DNA of 64,000 nucleotides from Henricia sp. BOLD:AAB3569. Taxonomy: Eukaryota; Echinodermata; Asteroidea; Spinulosida; Echinasteridae. Under the pieces are notes generated by a model. It was not told the DNA's origin, did no database searches, and saw only the letters and a program-made list of their open reading frames with translations. Positions 11,129-21,611 of the stretch are shown here, piece by piece. The stretch spans positions 759,001 to 823,000 of the forward strand of contig JBBELK010000008.1 in NCBI GenBank assembly GCA_037783545.1. Direction: 5' to 3'. The first letter of the stretch is position 1, and every line of letters starts with the position of its first letter. The position numbers and the translations under genes are program-made.

Positions 11129-11296
11129 TAGGCCCCTACTTCTATCTAGCCTATAGGCCCTAGGCCTTCGTTTAGGCTATCCCTTCGTTTAGGCTATCCC
11201 AGGTTGGACGTCGTCTTCATTGCATTACGATCAGACTGGACGCAACGAGTACGATGCATCTCTAAATACCGATAGGGCGACTGAAACTTGCAACTG

Positions 11297-11504
11297 AACC
11301 CTTTCACGGTTATCGACGCCATGTTGTTTACGGGCAGTTCGAACACACGTTGCCGTCATCAGTGCGTGCACGGATCGTAGCTAATGCACAGTGACCTAAC
11401 AATATTATGCATTTGTATACAATCCGCGCAGGCACACGTACACAGCAACGTGTGTTCGAACTGCCCCGTGAACAACATATGGCGTCGATAACCGTGAAAG
11501 GGTT
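11297..11504. mobile_element. MITE, 208 bp, with roughly 57-bp TIRs (AACCCTTTCACGG)
   Basis: The ends are inverted copies reading AACCCTTTCACGGTTATCGA and then a shared GGCAGTTCGAACACACGTTGC. The CCCTTTCACGG start is reminiscent of TTAA-type (piggyBac-like) ends, but the flanks are not clean TTAA. The superfamily is therefore open. It has no ORF. Confidence 0.65.
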
Positions 11505-11536
11505 ATTTTTTAAGCTACATGTATAGGCCTATTTTT

Positions 11537-11708
11537 AATTATATTTCGCTAATGTCGGAGAGACTCACACTGTAGATTGCCCCTTGTGATGCAGTCTGAA
11601 TCCACCCTTTTGAAGTAATGGTATCGTCTTTCATTCAAATGCAAAAACGAAGAGCCCTCTAGCATCTACACTATTTAGGCGACTCCCCTCATGGTATCGT
11701 TGTCTTTG
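11537..11708 (+). repeat. DIRS left inverted terminal repeat
   Basis: It runs from AATTATATTTCGCTAATG to GGTATCGTTGTCTTTG. Its inverse complement recurs at 15271-15482, and its outer tip is complementary to the left half of the internal region at 15062-15172, as expected for DIRS circle formation. Confidence 0.85.
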
Positions 11709-11863
11709 TTTCTTGTGGCGCAGTCTGAGCTAGTCATACTTTATCCGCCTTAGATTTCTAGTTTTTCCACCCGTTTTCCCTTTTCCACTTTTCGAAATTG
11801 TACATCATGTCCAGCAAGGAAAGATATAAGCCTCGTCAGCGTTTCTCTTAAGCATCGGCAACC

Positions 11864-13183
11864 GTGTCTCGCGCACCTGAGGAAGATAAATCCGAGGACA
11901 TTCTAGCGACAGCCACACGAGAAATTCTTCAGGGTGAAGAACAACCCCAAGGTCTGACCCCGCCGCGGGCCATTCCTACCGGGGAGAGCTCGCAGGTGTC
12001 CGCTCCGTCGTGGGCGGCACCTACTATCGAGCGTGGTACTGGGCCGTCATGCCCGGGACCACACTTTCAACAGAAACCCGTGAATTCCCAACAACAACAA
12101 CCAACTTACATTGGCCAACCTGCCAACGCCCAGTCGCCATTCGGGCCTCACCTATGGAATGCGGGGAATGTGCAGTCAGCCATGACACCGCACAATTACC
12201 CGCCATACTTCATGAACATGATGAATCCTTGGGGCATGCCAGCTAACTGGATGGCCACGCCTTTCCAGGCACAGCAACAGCATTTTGTCGCTGATCCAGC
12301 ACTCAGACATGCTTCTCATCAAAGGCAAGGTGTACAGCAGAGTGTGCATGTGGACAACACAGAAACTGTAAGCGTTGAGGACGACGACTTATCAATCATC
12401 GCACCTTCGTGCCCGACCAATGTGGTCGAATTTCGTAACCCTCATCGCAAGGATTCTGGCACAGCCCTCTCTGCAAAGCTACTGGAATGGTGGCGTGAAT
12501 TAAGATCTAATAAACTGTCATCCGAAGATTTCAAGGACGAAATCCAGTCGCATTCTGTTTCTCTTGACCAGGAGAAATATTTTTTGCCTGCAGAATTACC
12601 ACCCGGTATTAAAAAAGTGTTCAAGCAAGCCAATTCATCATTAGTTACCGGCGATGAGCGTCTCAAAGTCTCTCACGGACATGTGTTAAAATCGGCTCAG
12701 CCACTTCTTCATTTGTTCGACGCCATGGTTGACTCGGAATGCCCTGAAGCTGTAAGTAAAGACTTGGTAATTAACCATTTAACATCAGCCCTGATTTTGC
12801 TTGGATCTGCCAGTCAAAGTCTGGCTCAATCACGTCAACATCTTTTCGACGACATTGTAGACAAGCGGTTCGAGGTGATTAAGAAAAATTCACCCTCTAT
12901 GGGCGAGTTATTCGGCTCGTCACTCATGAAAGACATTGAAGACACTGAGAAGTCACATAAACTTGCCTCTAAAGTGACAAAAGGGTTTTCACCTACAAAG
13001 GAGAAGCGTTATACTCCTTATCGTCTGGCCATGGCAAGATCTAACCAAGGACGACGTGCAAACTACCGTAGTTCTTTTCGCAACCCCTTCAACCGCAATT
13101 TTCAGGCAGACCGGGGGACAGGATTCGACAAGACACGTGGTAACCGTCAATCAACGGAAGAGCAACATAGCTCAAAAAACTAA
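11864..13183 (+). CDS. DIRS gag-like ORF (fossil element part)
   Basis: This part encodes a 439-codon Pro/Gln-rich N-terminal half followed by a more conserved region (about residues 200-370) typical of the gag-like ORF1 of animal DIRS elements, and a basic Arg/Asn-rich tail likely to bind nucleic acid. It is the first ORF after the left terminal repeat. The exact start is uncertain. The role in particle assembly is inferred from the family. Confidence 0.7.
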   Translation: MSRAPEEDKSEDILATATREILQGEEQPQGLTPPRAIPTGESSQVSAPSWAAPTIERGTGPSCPGPHFQQKPVNSQQQQPTYIGQPANAQSPFGPHLWNAGNVQSAMTPHNYPPYFMNMMNPWGMPANWMATPFQAQQQHFVADPALRHASHQRQGVQQSVHVDNTETVSVEDDDLSIIAPSCPTNVVEFRNPHRKDSGTALSAKLLEWWRELRSNKLSSEDFKDEIQSHSVSLDQEKYFLPAELPPGIKKVFKQANSSLVTGDERLKVSHGHVLKSAQPLLHLFDAMVDSECPEAVSKDLVINHLTSALILLGSASQSLAQSRQHLFDDIVDKRFEVIKKNSPSMGELFGSSLMKDIEDTEKSHKLASKVTKGFSPTKEKRYTPYRLAMARSNQGRRANYRSSFRNPFNRNFQADRGTGFDKTRGNRQSTEEQHSSKN

Positions 13184-13248
13184 CTCTTGTTCATCCTCCA
13201 GCATTTTCTGTAGCCGGTCGCCTGCAATGGTTCCCTCATCAATGGAAT

Positions 13249-13929
13249 TTGATCACCCAGGAGCCATGGATTTTACGGACTCCCATACAGCATCATGTAC
13301 CGGTGACACGAGCTCAAAACAAACATCACGAGTCAACTCTCACAGTGGAGATACAGAAAATGCTGGAGAAGGGGGCAGTAACATTGGAAAAACCTGTAGC
13401 AGGTCAGTTCGTTTCGTCCGTCTTTCTCGTGCCCAAGAAGAACGGAGACCAACGACCAATTATCAATTTGCGCCCTCTCAACAAATTCATTGCTTGTCAT
13501 CATTTCAAGATGGAAGGTATTTCAGTGGTGAAGGACCTCTTAGTGCACAACGATTTCATGGCTACAATCGACCTGAAGGACGCTTATTTCATAATCAACT
13601 TTCTGGAGCTACTTGCAGTTTGGTATGCCCTGAAGGCCCTGCTAAACAACCACACAGATTTGCATGTTCGTCTACAGATGGACAGTTCGGTAGCAGTAGC
13701 GTACTTAGTTCACAAAGGAGGAACCCATTCTCAACTATTGTCTCGCCTGGCAGTCAAAATTTGGATATGGTGCCTCAGACGAAACATAATATTGTTACCA
13801 GAACACCTTCCGGGAACACAGAATCTGTCCGCGGACACTATGTCCAGAATGTTCAACGATCGCTCCGAATGTTTTCTACGGAAGGTAACCGAAGAGGTAG
13901 CCGACATTGTCCTCGTGGCTCCAGTTTGA
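13249..13929 (+). CDS. DIRS reverse transcriptase / RNase H part (fossil)
   Basis: It contains recognisable retroelement motifs: FVSSVFLVPKKNGDQRPIINLRPLN and DLKDAYF of reverse transcriptase, and LLAVWYAL, QMDSSVAVAYL and LSADTMSR of RNase H. It lies between the gag-like and recombinase ORFs, as in DIRS. It belongs to the element at 11537-15482, which appears broken. Confidence 0.75.
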   Translation: MITQEPWILRTPIQHHVPVTRAQNKHHESTLTVEIQKMLEKGAVTLEKPVAGQFVSSVFLVPKKNGDQRPIINLRPLNKFIACHHFKMEGISVVKDLLVHNDFMATIDLKDAYFIINFLELLAVWYALKALLNNHTDLHVRLQMDSSVAVAYLVHKGGTHSQLLSRLAVKIWIWCLRRNIILLPEHLPGTQNLSADTMSRMFNDRSECFLRKVTEEVADIVLVAPV

Positions 13930-14067
13930 AAAACTCAACCATGGTACCCAAAACTACTTCAGTTAGCGGTTTGTGTACCACTTCTCCTGCCAAAACGCCA
14001 GGATTTACTTTGTTTTTCCTCACAACTACCAGCAGCATCCTCTCGCAAATCAAATACGACTGTCCGC

Positions 14068-15051
14068 GTGGAGGTTATCAGGCAAGATTTGGCTACAAGG
14101 GGCATTCCACCGAACGTGTCAAAAACTATCATGTCGTCATGGCGACAGGGAACTCACAGACAATTTGACTCGTCTTGGAGACGCTGGGATAGCTGGTGTG
14201 TTCAACGACACACTAATCCCGTTCGAGCCTCTGTAGCTGAAGTGTTAACCTTTTTACAGGAGTTATTCGACAGCGGTTTAAGATACAGGACATTAAACGT
14301 GTATCGCTCTGCCATTTCTTCTGCTCACGAGATGGTCGAGGGACAGCCGATGGGACAGCATCGTCTTATCAGCCGTTTCTTCAAAGGGGTGTTCAATTTA
14401 CGACCACCACAGGCCAGATACATGTTCACCTGGGATGTAGCAAAAGTTCTCAAGTACTTTAATTCACTACCTCACAATCGCCGTTTAGATATTAAACAAT
14501 TGTCTTTGAAACTAGCCATGTTAGTGGCCTTAGTCTCAGCCGGACGCTGTTCTTCACTAACAACTTTAGACATCACTCACATGAGAAAGGACCAAGCTGG
14601 CTATGTATTTTCACTAGTTAAGCTCACTAAATGTGCTTCGATTTCTAAACCATGCCATGACGTGCTTTTACATAGTTTCCCTACCAATCGGAAACTCTGT
14701 GTTGCTCAAACTCTGGAGGAATATCTAGATAGAACAAGTTTTTACAGAGGAACTGGATCATCCAGGATGACCCAACTTTTTCTTACTTATGGTAAGCCTT
14801 ATCATCCCGTAGTAACCTCAACAATTTCCCGATGGATTAAGTTAGTTATGGCAGAATCTGGCATTGACATTTCACATTTCAAGGCTCATTCCACTAGGAG
14901 TGCGTCTACTTCAGCAGCAGCTCGAGCTGGAGTCTCCACAGGTGACATCCTTAAGACGGCCGACTGGTCCTCAGCTAGAACTTTTTCGGCATTCTATCAC
15001 AGACAACCAGAGGGTATTCAGTTTGGACAGGCTGTGCTGGCGTCGGCTTGA
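14068..15051 (+). CDS. DIRS tyrosine recombinase (fossil element part)
   Basis: This is a tyrosine-recombinase/phage-integrase fold domain of the DIRS type. A core-binding N-terminal region (FDSSWRRWDSWC, YRSAISSAHE) is followed by the catalytic part with the LVALVSAGRCSSL motif around the first Arg and HFKAHSTRSASTSAAARAGV around the H-x-x-R box. The C-terminal FSAFYHR supplies the likely catalytic Tyr. In the family it integrates the circular DNA copy. Confidence 0.85.
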   Translation: MEVIRQDLATRGIPPNVSKTIMSSWRQGTHRQFDSSWRRWDSWCVQRHTNPVRASVAEVLTFLQELFDSGLRYRTLNVYRSAISSAHEMVEGQPMGQHRLISRFFKGVFNLRPPQARYMFTWDVAKVLKYFNSLPHNRRLDIKQLSLKLAMLVALVSAGRCSSLTTLDITHMRKDQAGYVFSLVKLTKCASISKPCHDVLLHSFPTNRKLCVAQTLEEYLDRTSFYRGTGSSRMTQLFLTYGKPYHPVVTSTISRWIKLVMAESGIDISHFKAHSTRSASTSAAARAGVSTGDILKTADWSSARTFSAFYHRQPEGIQFGQAVLASA

Positions 15052-15061
15052 GAGGTATGTA

Positions 15062-15172
15062 CTTTGAAATCTACAGTGTGAGTCTCTCCGACATTAGCGA
15101 AATATAATTCCCTAATTACATAAAGGACTTACCTGCAATATAATTGGAATTATATGAGATAATGGAGGAGAG
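15062..15172 (+). repeat. DIRS internal complementary region
   Basis: It joins the complements of the outer tips of both terminal repeats. TCTACAGTGTGAGTCTCTCC...AAATATAATT matches the left tip and TTACCTGCAATATAATTGG...GGAGAGACTCA matches the right tip. In DIRS this region templates completion of the circular intermediate. Confidence 0.8.
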
Positions 15173-15270
15173 ACTCATGCTCCCTCCCTTTTCAGAGTTA
15201 CATTTTCTATTTACTGATCTAGTTTTCCCTCCCAAGCTAGCCGTCGCCAGGGTATCCATACACAATCTTC

Positions 15271-15482
15271 AAAGAGACAACGATACCATGAGGGGAGTCG
15301 CCTAAATAATGTAGATGCTAGAGGGCTCTTCGTTTTTGCATTTGAATGAAAGACGATACCATTACTTCAAAAGGGTGGATTCAGACTGCATCACAAGGGC
15401 AATCTACAGTGTGAGTCTCTCCTCCATTATCTCATATAATTCCAATTATATTGCAGGTAAGTCCTTTATGTAATTAGGGAAT
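15271..15482 (-). repeat. DIRS right inverted terminal repeat
   Basis: It is the inverse complement of 11537-11708 (through CGATACCATGAGGGGAGTCG and TTCATTTGAATGAAAGACG-like sequence), followed by a right-specific tip ending TGTAATTAGGGAAT, which matches the internal complementary region. Confidence 0.85.
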
Positions 15483-15522
15483 TTTACCTTTTATTATTGG
15501 GCGTCGAATTTAGGCCTAGGCT

Positions 15523-16412
15523 AGCCCTAAAGTTAGGGCTGTAAATTGCTCGCTTTTCAAATCTGACTTATTACAGTCGCAAATCACAGCCCTAAGGCAG
15601 GGTAGTACGACAATACTCAGTCTGAAACTGCTCAAATCTGACAAAGTTCTACTACAAATATCGTCCGAAGCACATCAGACCGAGCAGTTTCACATACACC
15701 ATTGTAATCCTGAGAGTCTAGTGTTTCATAAAATAACAGTAACGCTTACGGAATCGTCAATTTGGCCATCTACGATGTCTGGAAACATTTGACAAAATTC
15801 GGACAACGTTCTGAGCCGCATTCCCTGGGCGACGCCATCTTAGCTGATATGCTGGACGCGTGGTGGCGCTTCTCGGTCAAGGAGCCCAGCTCGTGCAATA
15901 TGCATAATTCATATTGACGTCCGTGTGTTTATCCCAGCTGGCAATACGTCACTCGCACAGTTCGATAACTAGCTGCACTGCGCGCGTGACGTATTGCCAG
16001 CTGGGATAAACACACGTGACGCCAATATGAATTATGCATATTGCACAGTTAGCCGGGCTCCTTGACGTCTCATGATCGAGAAGCGCCAGCATATCAGCTA
16101 AGATGGCGTCGCCCAGGGAATGCGGCTTAGAACGTTGTCCGAATTTTGTCCAATGTTTCCAGACATTGTAGATGGCCAAATTGACGATTCCGTAAGCGTT
16201 ACTGTTATTTTATGAAACACTAGACTCTCAGGATTACAATGGTGTATGTGAAAGTGCTCGGTCTGATGTGCTTCGGACGATATTTGTAGTAGAACTTTGT
16301 CAGATTTGAGCAGTTTCAGACTGAGTATTGTCGTACTACCCTGCCTTAGGACTGTGATTTGCGACAAGTCAGATTTGAAAAGCGAGCAATTTACAGCCCT
16401 AACTTTAGGGCT
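15523..16412. mobile_element. Giant foldback element, 890-bp near-perfect palindrome
   Basis: Two arms of about 435 bp are inverted complements with only scattered mismatches and a spacer of about 20 bp near 15961-15980. The ends read AGCCCTAAAGTTAGGGCTG, itself a small palindrome. The flanks are TAGGCCT simple sequence; AGGCCTAGG appears on both sides but may be chance. No ORF is supported. The form resembles long-TIR MULE-type MITEs or foldback transposons. Confidence 0.85.
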
Positions 16413-16580
16413 AGGCCTAGGCCTGCCCTAGCCCTAGGCCTTCGTCCATATGTATCCTTCTTGTCCTTGGCGTCATCATTTACAGAAACAGAAGGTTTAA
16501 AAACCATGTCGTACATCAATTTTGCGCATTAGGCCTCTAGAGACCTATTTGATTTATCACACGGACGCACATGACACACA

Positions 16581-16692
16581 GGCCGGCGTAGGTTCTTCCC
16601 TCGCCTTTCACCTCTGGCTCTGGCGTCCTGCGTTCGAATCCGGCACATGCATGTATGTGGATTGGGTTTGCACTTTTTGCAGTCCCTACTTG
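16581..16692 (+). mobile_element. tRNA-derived SINE, 5' head only
   Basis: It has the Pol III head shared with the SINEs at 28364, 37758 and 59317 (TTCTTCCCTCGCCTTTCACC, and box B GTTCGAATCC), then GGATTGGGTTTGC and CAGTCCCTACTTG. It ends where the next foldback element begins, so the tail is missing. Confidence 0.7.
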
Positions 16693-17530
16693 AAATGAAA
16701 TTCGGTGTCCTGATTGGACTCTTCGAGAAACCCTGAGAACTAAAATTTTATGTCATTCGGTCAATTAATTTTTGTGATATGGGCTAACGAACTTTTGACT
16801 AATTAGCATGACATGCTATTTGTTTGGACAGTTGTATCTCTAAAAGTAATGGACCTAGATAAACTAGCTTTACATCATTTTAAAAGCTCTTTAGCCTTCA
16901 TTTTATAAATTTCGTACCACAAAAACATGTATAACGTTTGACCTTGATTTGCAAAAATGTGTATTTTTCAAAATGCGTAATTTTGTTTTTATTTGATAGC
17001 TTAAGATGTAAGGAACATTTCCAGGAAAGATTTGGGATGGGCACTCTTACAGTTTTAGAGTTATGATGATTTTAACATTGGCTAACATGTATATAACATG
17101 TAAATACCATGTAGCTGAGCACATACATCATGTACATGTACACAGTTATGTATGTATGTTATTTACATGGTATTTACATGTTATTTACAAAAACTGTAAG
17201 TGCCCATCCCAAATCTTTCTGGAAATGTTCCTTACATCCTTAGCTAACAAATTTTAAAAAAAATAACCATTTTGAAAAATACAAATTTTTGCAAATCAAG
17301 GTCAAAGATTATAAAATGAAGGCCATTTCAAGAGCTTTAAAAATTTTCTCTGTAGGTGCTTAACGTTTTGAGATACGTCTGTCGAAACATTGCAGGTCAT
17401 GCTAATTAGTCAAAAGTTCGTTGACCCATATCTCAAAAATTAATTCACCAAATGACATAAAATTTTAGTTCTCGGGGGTTTCTCAAGGAGTCCAATCTGC
17501 ATACCAAATTTCATTTCAATCTGTGAGGGT
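16692..17530. mobile_element. Foldback element, about 840 bp
   Basis: Arms 16692-17055 and 17165-17530 are inverted complements, for example TGAAATGAAATT...GGACTC against GAGTCC...AATTTCATTTCA, and GATTTGGGATGGGCACT against its complement. The centre is a shorter palindrome of ATGTATATAACATGTAAATA type. Similarity between arms is lower than in the 15523 element, so it is older. A fragment of one end recurs at 59580-59690. Confidence 0.75.
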
Positions 17531-17671
17531 CATTACAGGTCCAAAAGCTTGTTGAATTGACATGGAATTAATATGACCCATACATGTATGTACATTCCGT
17601 CTTGGGGTGTCCGTGCACGGTAATCAACCCCCTTCATGTATATTCATAGTATGTTAATTGACTTTGAACAG

Positions 17672-17815
17672 AATACGCCCTGGTTGTCTTCCATGAAGAT
17701 GGAATAAAAACAGTTACTCATATGAGAGACGTCAGGATTGCAGGAGACGGCCAAACGGAGGCCTTGTATCACTTGAACAACAGGTACTATACCTGTTGTA
17801 TTCTCATGAAAAGTG
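17672..17815 (+). CDS. Host gene, coding exon 2
   Basis: This 144-bp exon lies between a TTTGAACAG acceptor and an AGTG|GTAAGA donor, phase 1 at both ends. It encodes EYALVVFHEDGIKTVTH, then a short stretch to ALYHLNNRYYTCCILMKSG. The pattern (an aromatic/hydrophobic strand, an acidic turn, and a final YY..CIL strand) resembles the small N-terminal beta-rich domain found before BEN or Myb/SANT-like domains in some animal nuclear proteins. That resemblance is an impression, not a search result. The exon is well formed and open, and its phase matches exons 1 and 3. Confidence 0.7.
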
Positions 17816-18288
17816 GTAAGAAAAAAGTCCTCTTTATTTTGTTAAAGATACACAGTCTGTAGACTATCAGAATTGTTAAAGCATTTACTTAATTACTTTA
17901 GTTCAATGACAAAATATATATCATGCACACTTTGAATTTCAAATATTCGGTAACCCTTTGAAAAACACAATTTTTTACAGCCGTTTTTGCCCCTTGCCTA
18001 TAAAATTTGCTCTGATCTGACTTCCCGTGTTTGTCTGCGCGCCCTCTGCACTAGTGCATGGCCTGTCAAATATCTTTTCCCCGAGTGGCATTTATGGAAA
18101 TAAAAACTAATATTATTTTTACTGGAAAACCAGTCAATTACTAAAAAAAAAAGAAAATAGAAAACATTTGTCCCACCAATGAAATACTGCAGCTGCCATA
18201 TGAAAGTACACTAAAACAAATACAATACATGTATATGCTTTGACCAATAATATCCCTCAGCTTGAAATATAGGTTTAATTTATTGCAG

Positions 18289-18366
18289 ATGACAAGGAAA
18301 TGCTTTTGAAAGAAAAACTTTGTCTGGAGGGAAAACCATCAAAGGCACTAAAGCGCAAGAATAAAG
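18289..18366 (+). CDS. Host gene, coding exon 3
   Basis: This 78-bp exon lies between TTTATTGCAG and AAAG|GTAGGG, phase 1 at both ends. It encodes a Lys-rich linker (DDKEMLLKEKLCLEG, then PSKALKRKNK), likely a nuclear-localisation-type basic stretch. There is no stop in the joined frame. Confidence 0.65.
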
Positions 18367-18429
18367 GTAGGGAAAATTTATGTTTAACATTTAATGATTT
18401 ATAAATATACACCTACATTTATACCCTTT

Positions 18430-18600
18430 AAAATGTTATGATGATGATGATGATACGTACAATATAGGCTGTATAATGTGCCAGTCAAAAGTCATGCGTG
18501 CACTATATTCGCGAGAATCCACCGGCCATCACTAAAATTTTAGTATGTTAAATTTGTTTGTTGTTTGTTTTTGGTGTTTTTGTTGTTGTTGTTGTGTATG
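18430..18600. repeat. Short microsatellites (ATG)n and (GTT)n
   Basis: A run of GATGATGATGATGAT near 18438 and a GTTT/GTTGTTG run near 18556-18597 lie in intron 3. There is no further structure. Confidence 0.6.
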
Positions 18601-18800
18601 TGCATCATCGGTTATTAAAATGGCCTGCCCTCAAAGACATAAATATGTGTAATAAAATACATCCATCAAATTGTCCATCACTTTCTCTAGATGGCACACA
18701 AAATTGTGAATATCTATGAATGAAACTTTGTAAAGAAACAAGTTGGTTGTTATCCGCGTCGGCGATTGGCTGCTATTTAAAGCATACTGGGGATACACTT

Positions 18801-19186
18801 TAAGCCTGTGCCAAATATTCGAATATTTGAATATTCGATTAAAATTCGAATATTCTAATTTTTTTCGAATTCGAATATTCGAACAAAAAATGGGAAATAA
18901 GAAGTTTTATGATAATTTGGGTTTGAAAAGAACCATATTCACAGTAACCGTATTGGTTGGGTATCCGGATCAAAGCAAACATCTCAAAGTTTTCACTTGT
19001 TTTCAGCAGGAAAACTGACATCTGGGAGGGAGAAAAATACACAATTGTGAGTCACATAATCATGTCAAAAAATGGTATTGGGGGCCTTTTCTTTTGGGAA
19101 CAAATGCACGATCAAATATTCAAATATTCGAAAAATTTAAAAATGGAATATTCGAATACCAAATTATTCGAATTGACTCGGGCTTA
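18801..19186. mobile_element. AT-rich MITE with TTCGAATATTCGAA subrepeats, hAT-like
   Basis: The ends are TAAGCCTG and its complement CGGGCTTA, flanked by similar 8-mers (ATACACTT and ATACACAA). Subterminal regions at both ends are built from TTCGAATATTCGAA-type palindromes. An 8-bp duplication would fit a hAT element. The short ORFs inside are not convincing. Confidence 0.5.
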
Positions 19187-19501
19187 ATACACAATACACT
19201 TTGTATTAAGGCCAAAAAAAAAGAAAAAAAAAAAGGATTTACGATTTACAAATTCGATAAAAAGGACTCCTGTATCATATTCTTACATTTTTACAACGGT
19301 ATAGCCATGGTATCAGGTAAAGTAGTAAACTTTATGTCACAGGGGTCTAATTTATGGCAGCACGGCCATCTTGGAAAAATATAGCAAAAATATCAAAAAT
19401 ATTAAATAGTAGTGTCCCCCCTCACTGACTTTTGAAAAATGTCTGGGCGAGAAACATGTTATTGATATTATTTGGCCTAATCTGGTTTAACGGTTTCTTA
19501 G

Positions 19502-19576
19502 AATCTGGCACAGCTCCGGAGAACAAGGGGAAAAAACAAAAGGAAAACGCAACAGGCCAAGAACCTCCAACCAAAG
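19502..19576 (+). CDS. Host gene, coding exon 4
   Basis: This 75-bp exon lies between TTTCTTAG and AAAG|GTGTGT, phase 1 at both ends. It encodes a low-complexity hydrophilic stretch (ESGTAPENKGKKQKENATG, then QEPPTKG), probably a disordered basic linker in a nuclear protein. The next exon is not obvious nearby. The nearest phase-1-compatible acceptor followed by a plausible domain is at 50951. Confidence 0.6.
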
Positions 19577-19828
19577 GTGTGTGCGATTTAAATTTACAAT
19601 ACCACCAGAAAAATATTTAATTGTTTAAAGGAGCGTGACTAGAGTTTCTGGAAAATAGTTTTCGATGTAACTTACCAATATTATCAAGTAACTCCCATAC
19701 ACACCTCCCATGTCACACTCCTTTAAGAGCATATCATGTGGGTGCTGAAAGGCCCATTATATCATTTGCAATGACCCAAAATTGTATTGACAAGAAAAAC
19801 CTTGGTCAAAGTGTTGATAGAAATGGTT

Positions 19829-20896
19829 TTAAAAAAACTCATCAGGGATTCCCTTCGTAGTGGGAGAGTCGGAGTACCGCGCTCTCAAATTTAATTGCAA
19901 ATTTAATTGCAAATTTAATTGCAAATTTAATTGCAAATTTAATTGCATGTTTCCATGGCCCAAAATTGCAATGGCATCAACAAGAATGCGGACAAGCTTC
20001 GCAACGTCAATGTCAGCCTCGGCTTTATCGGTTCTCGCTTTAAGAAGCTCATTGGCCACCTGAGATATGGCAATTGCGCCATGCACAAAGGTGCTTTGTA
20101 TTTTTTGAGACTTGACGTCTCGTGAGCGTGTGGCAGGTTTTAAGATCGCCCATACTTCGGGATTGACTCGAGTCAGAGACAGATTTGCACAATTTTGGGG
20201 TTTCTTGTAACTGATCAATTTTGTTTCCAATTTGTCAGTTTGTATCTTGCCTCTCATGAGGGCATCAAGTGTTTTGGCAAGTTCGTCATTGATAGACGGG
20301 CCCTCTAACTGATCATTTTCAACCAGGGCAGCCAAATCTACCATTAATTCGTCATTTTGTGCAAGCAAATTCTCAACATCTCGATCCGAGAAATCGTCGC
20401 CCTTTTCAGGTACGACAAAGTCGATGTCCCTTTCGGGGACAAAATTGTGCGAAAAAAGTGGCTCTAAATCAAACACTTCCCCTTCTAAGTCAGCACCTGT
20501 AGCAGTACTAGGACCTGCTGTGTGGCTAGCTTGAAATGTCTGAAAGGCACTAGCTAGCGAAGATACAGTTTGTTGAAGCTGACTCACGGTGGCAACAAGA
20601 CTTTGGTCCGCTAAATTTTGCTGCATAAGTTTCGCAGTAGCAGGCTTGATCGGTGCAGCAGCTGCAGGAGAGGCACGAGCGACATTCTTGCGCTTACATG
20701 TTCGCTTTTTAGCAATTCCAGGTTCAGAAAAACCAGCATTGGATTTAGCAGCACTAGTACTCGCAACTTGCGAAAAACCTATTTCATTTTGTAACTGCGA
20801 AAAGAAATCTTCGTCATCGGACGGATTAGTTTGAATGACCACCTCGTCGGTCATGGCGGCCACGCGCGCTTGCAAAAAAGCACATGCAATGAACAA
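19829..20896 (-). mobile_element. DIRS-like gag fossil
   Basis: The 355-codon ORF resembles the gag-like protein of animal DIRS/Ngaro elements in its second half: KLISYKKPQNCANL, LTRVNPEVWAIL, RSRDVKSQKIQ, and a final ILGHGNMQLNL. It ends in a 12-bp tandem repeat encoding QLNL about five times. Only the gag-like part is recognisable, so it is an incomplete fossil. It is a different family from the 11537 element and lies in the opposite orientation. Confidence 0.65.
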
Positions 20897-21611
20897 AAAT
20901 CACGCAGAATATATAGCGCAGCCCTCGCGGTGGTATATGGCACCAGAAAAAACACTGACGCATTGCGCGAAGGAGGGCTCTTATATAGCATAGGGTCGGA
21001 ATTCCTTCTTTTATTCTTTGAAAGCGTAGTATGCACATTAACCGGAGAATACAATCTCACGTGATCCGATTGTAGGTGATTGTGAGATAGAATCTATAAG
21101 GACCATTGACTCCCCAAACATGCGATTTGTGTCACCTTTTAGAAACATAATTCCAGGAAACATACCACCAATGCGTATAAGCATGGATTTACTAGAAACA
21201 TTACATTTGTTCACTTATCCTTTTAACACAATCAACGATCACACCAATATAAATATTGGGAAGATCACGGCTTGCAGCTGTGACCTGGTTTATTCAGCTA
21301 TACCTTACATGTCTTATCATGTACAATCCAGTCACTTTGATCAAAAAGTTGTTTAAAAGCGACAATCGTCAATTAAAACAATTGATGATTGTTACGATGC
21401 AAAACCCCTTAGCAAAACCCCTTAACAAACGAAGATCATCGCCGAGTGTGATCAGACTGCTAAAAATGTGCACATTTTAACAATTGCTGTGTTGGTTGCC
21501 AGATACGAAAAACCACAAACCCAATGGGAAAAATGAAAACGTACGCCTGACCTATGCAAACCAACGGCTTCAGGCCCAGCAATGCAACTGATAAAATTCT
21601 GAAAAACACAA
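20897..21611. other. No supported gene; possible 5' region of the gag fossil
   Basis: There are only short ORFs. It may hold the leader of the - strand gag fossil. The first copy of a 69-bp direct repeat lies at 21216-21284. Confidence 0.35.

Larger units (their letters stand above)
11537..15482 (+). mobile_element. DIRS-type tyrosine-recombinase retrotransposon (fossil copy)
   Basis: The layout is the classical DIRS one: left terminal repeat, gag-like ORF, reverse-transcriptase/RNase H ORF, tyrosine-recombinase ORF, internal complementary region, and an inverted right terminal repeat. The two terminal repeats differ by only about two changes over roughly 150 bp by eye, so the insertion looks young. 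The copy appears broken, with about one or two breaks. It sits in intron 1 of the host gene. DIRS elements insert without a target duplication, and none was seen. Confidence 0.85.
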
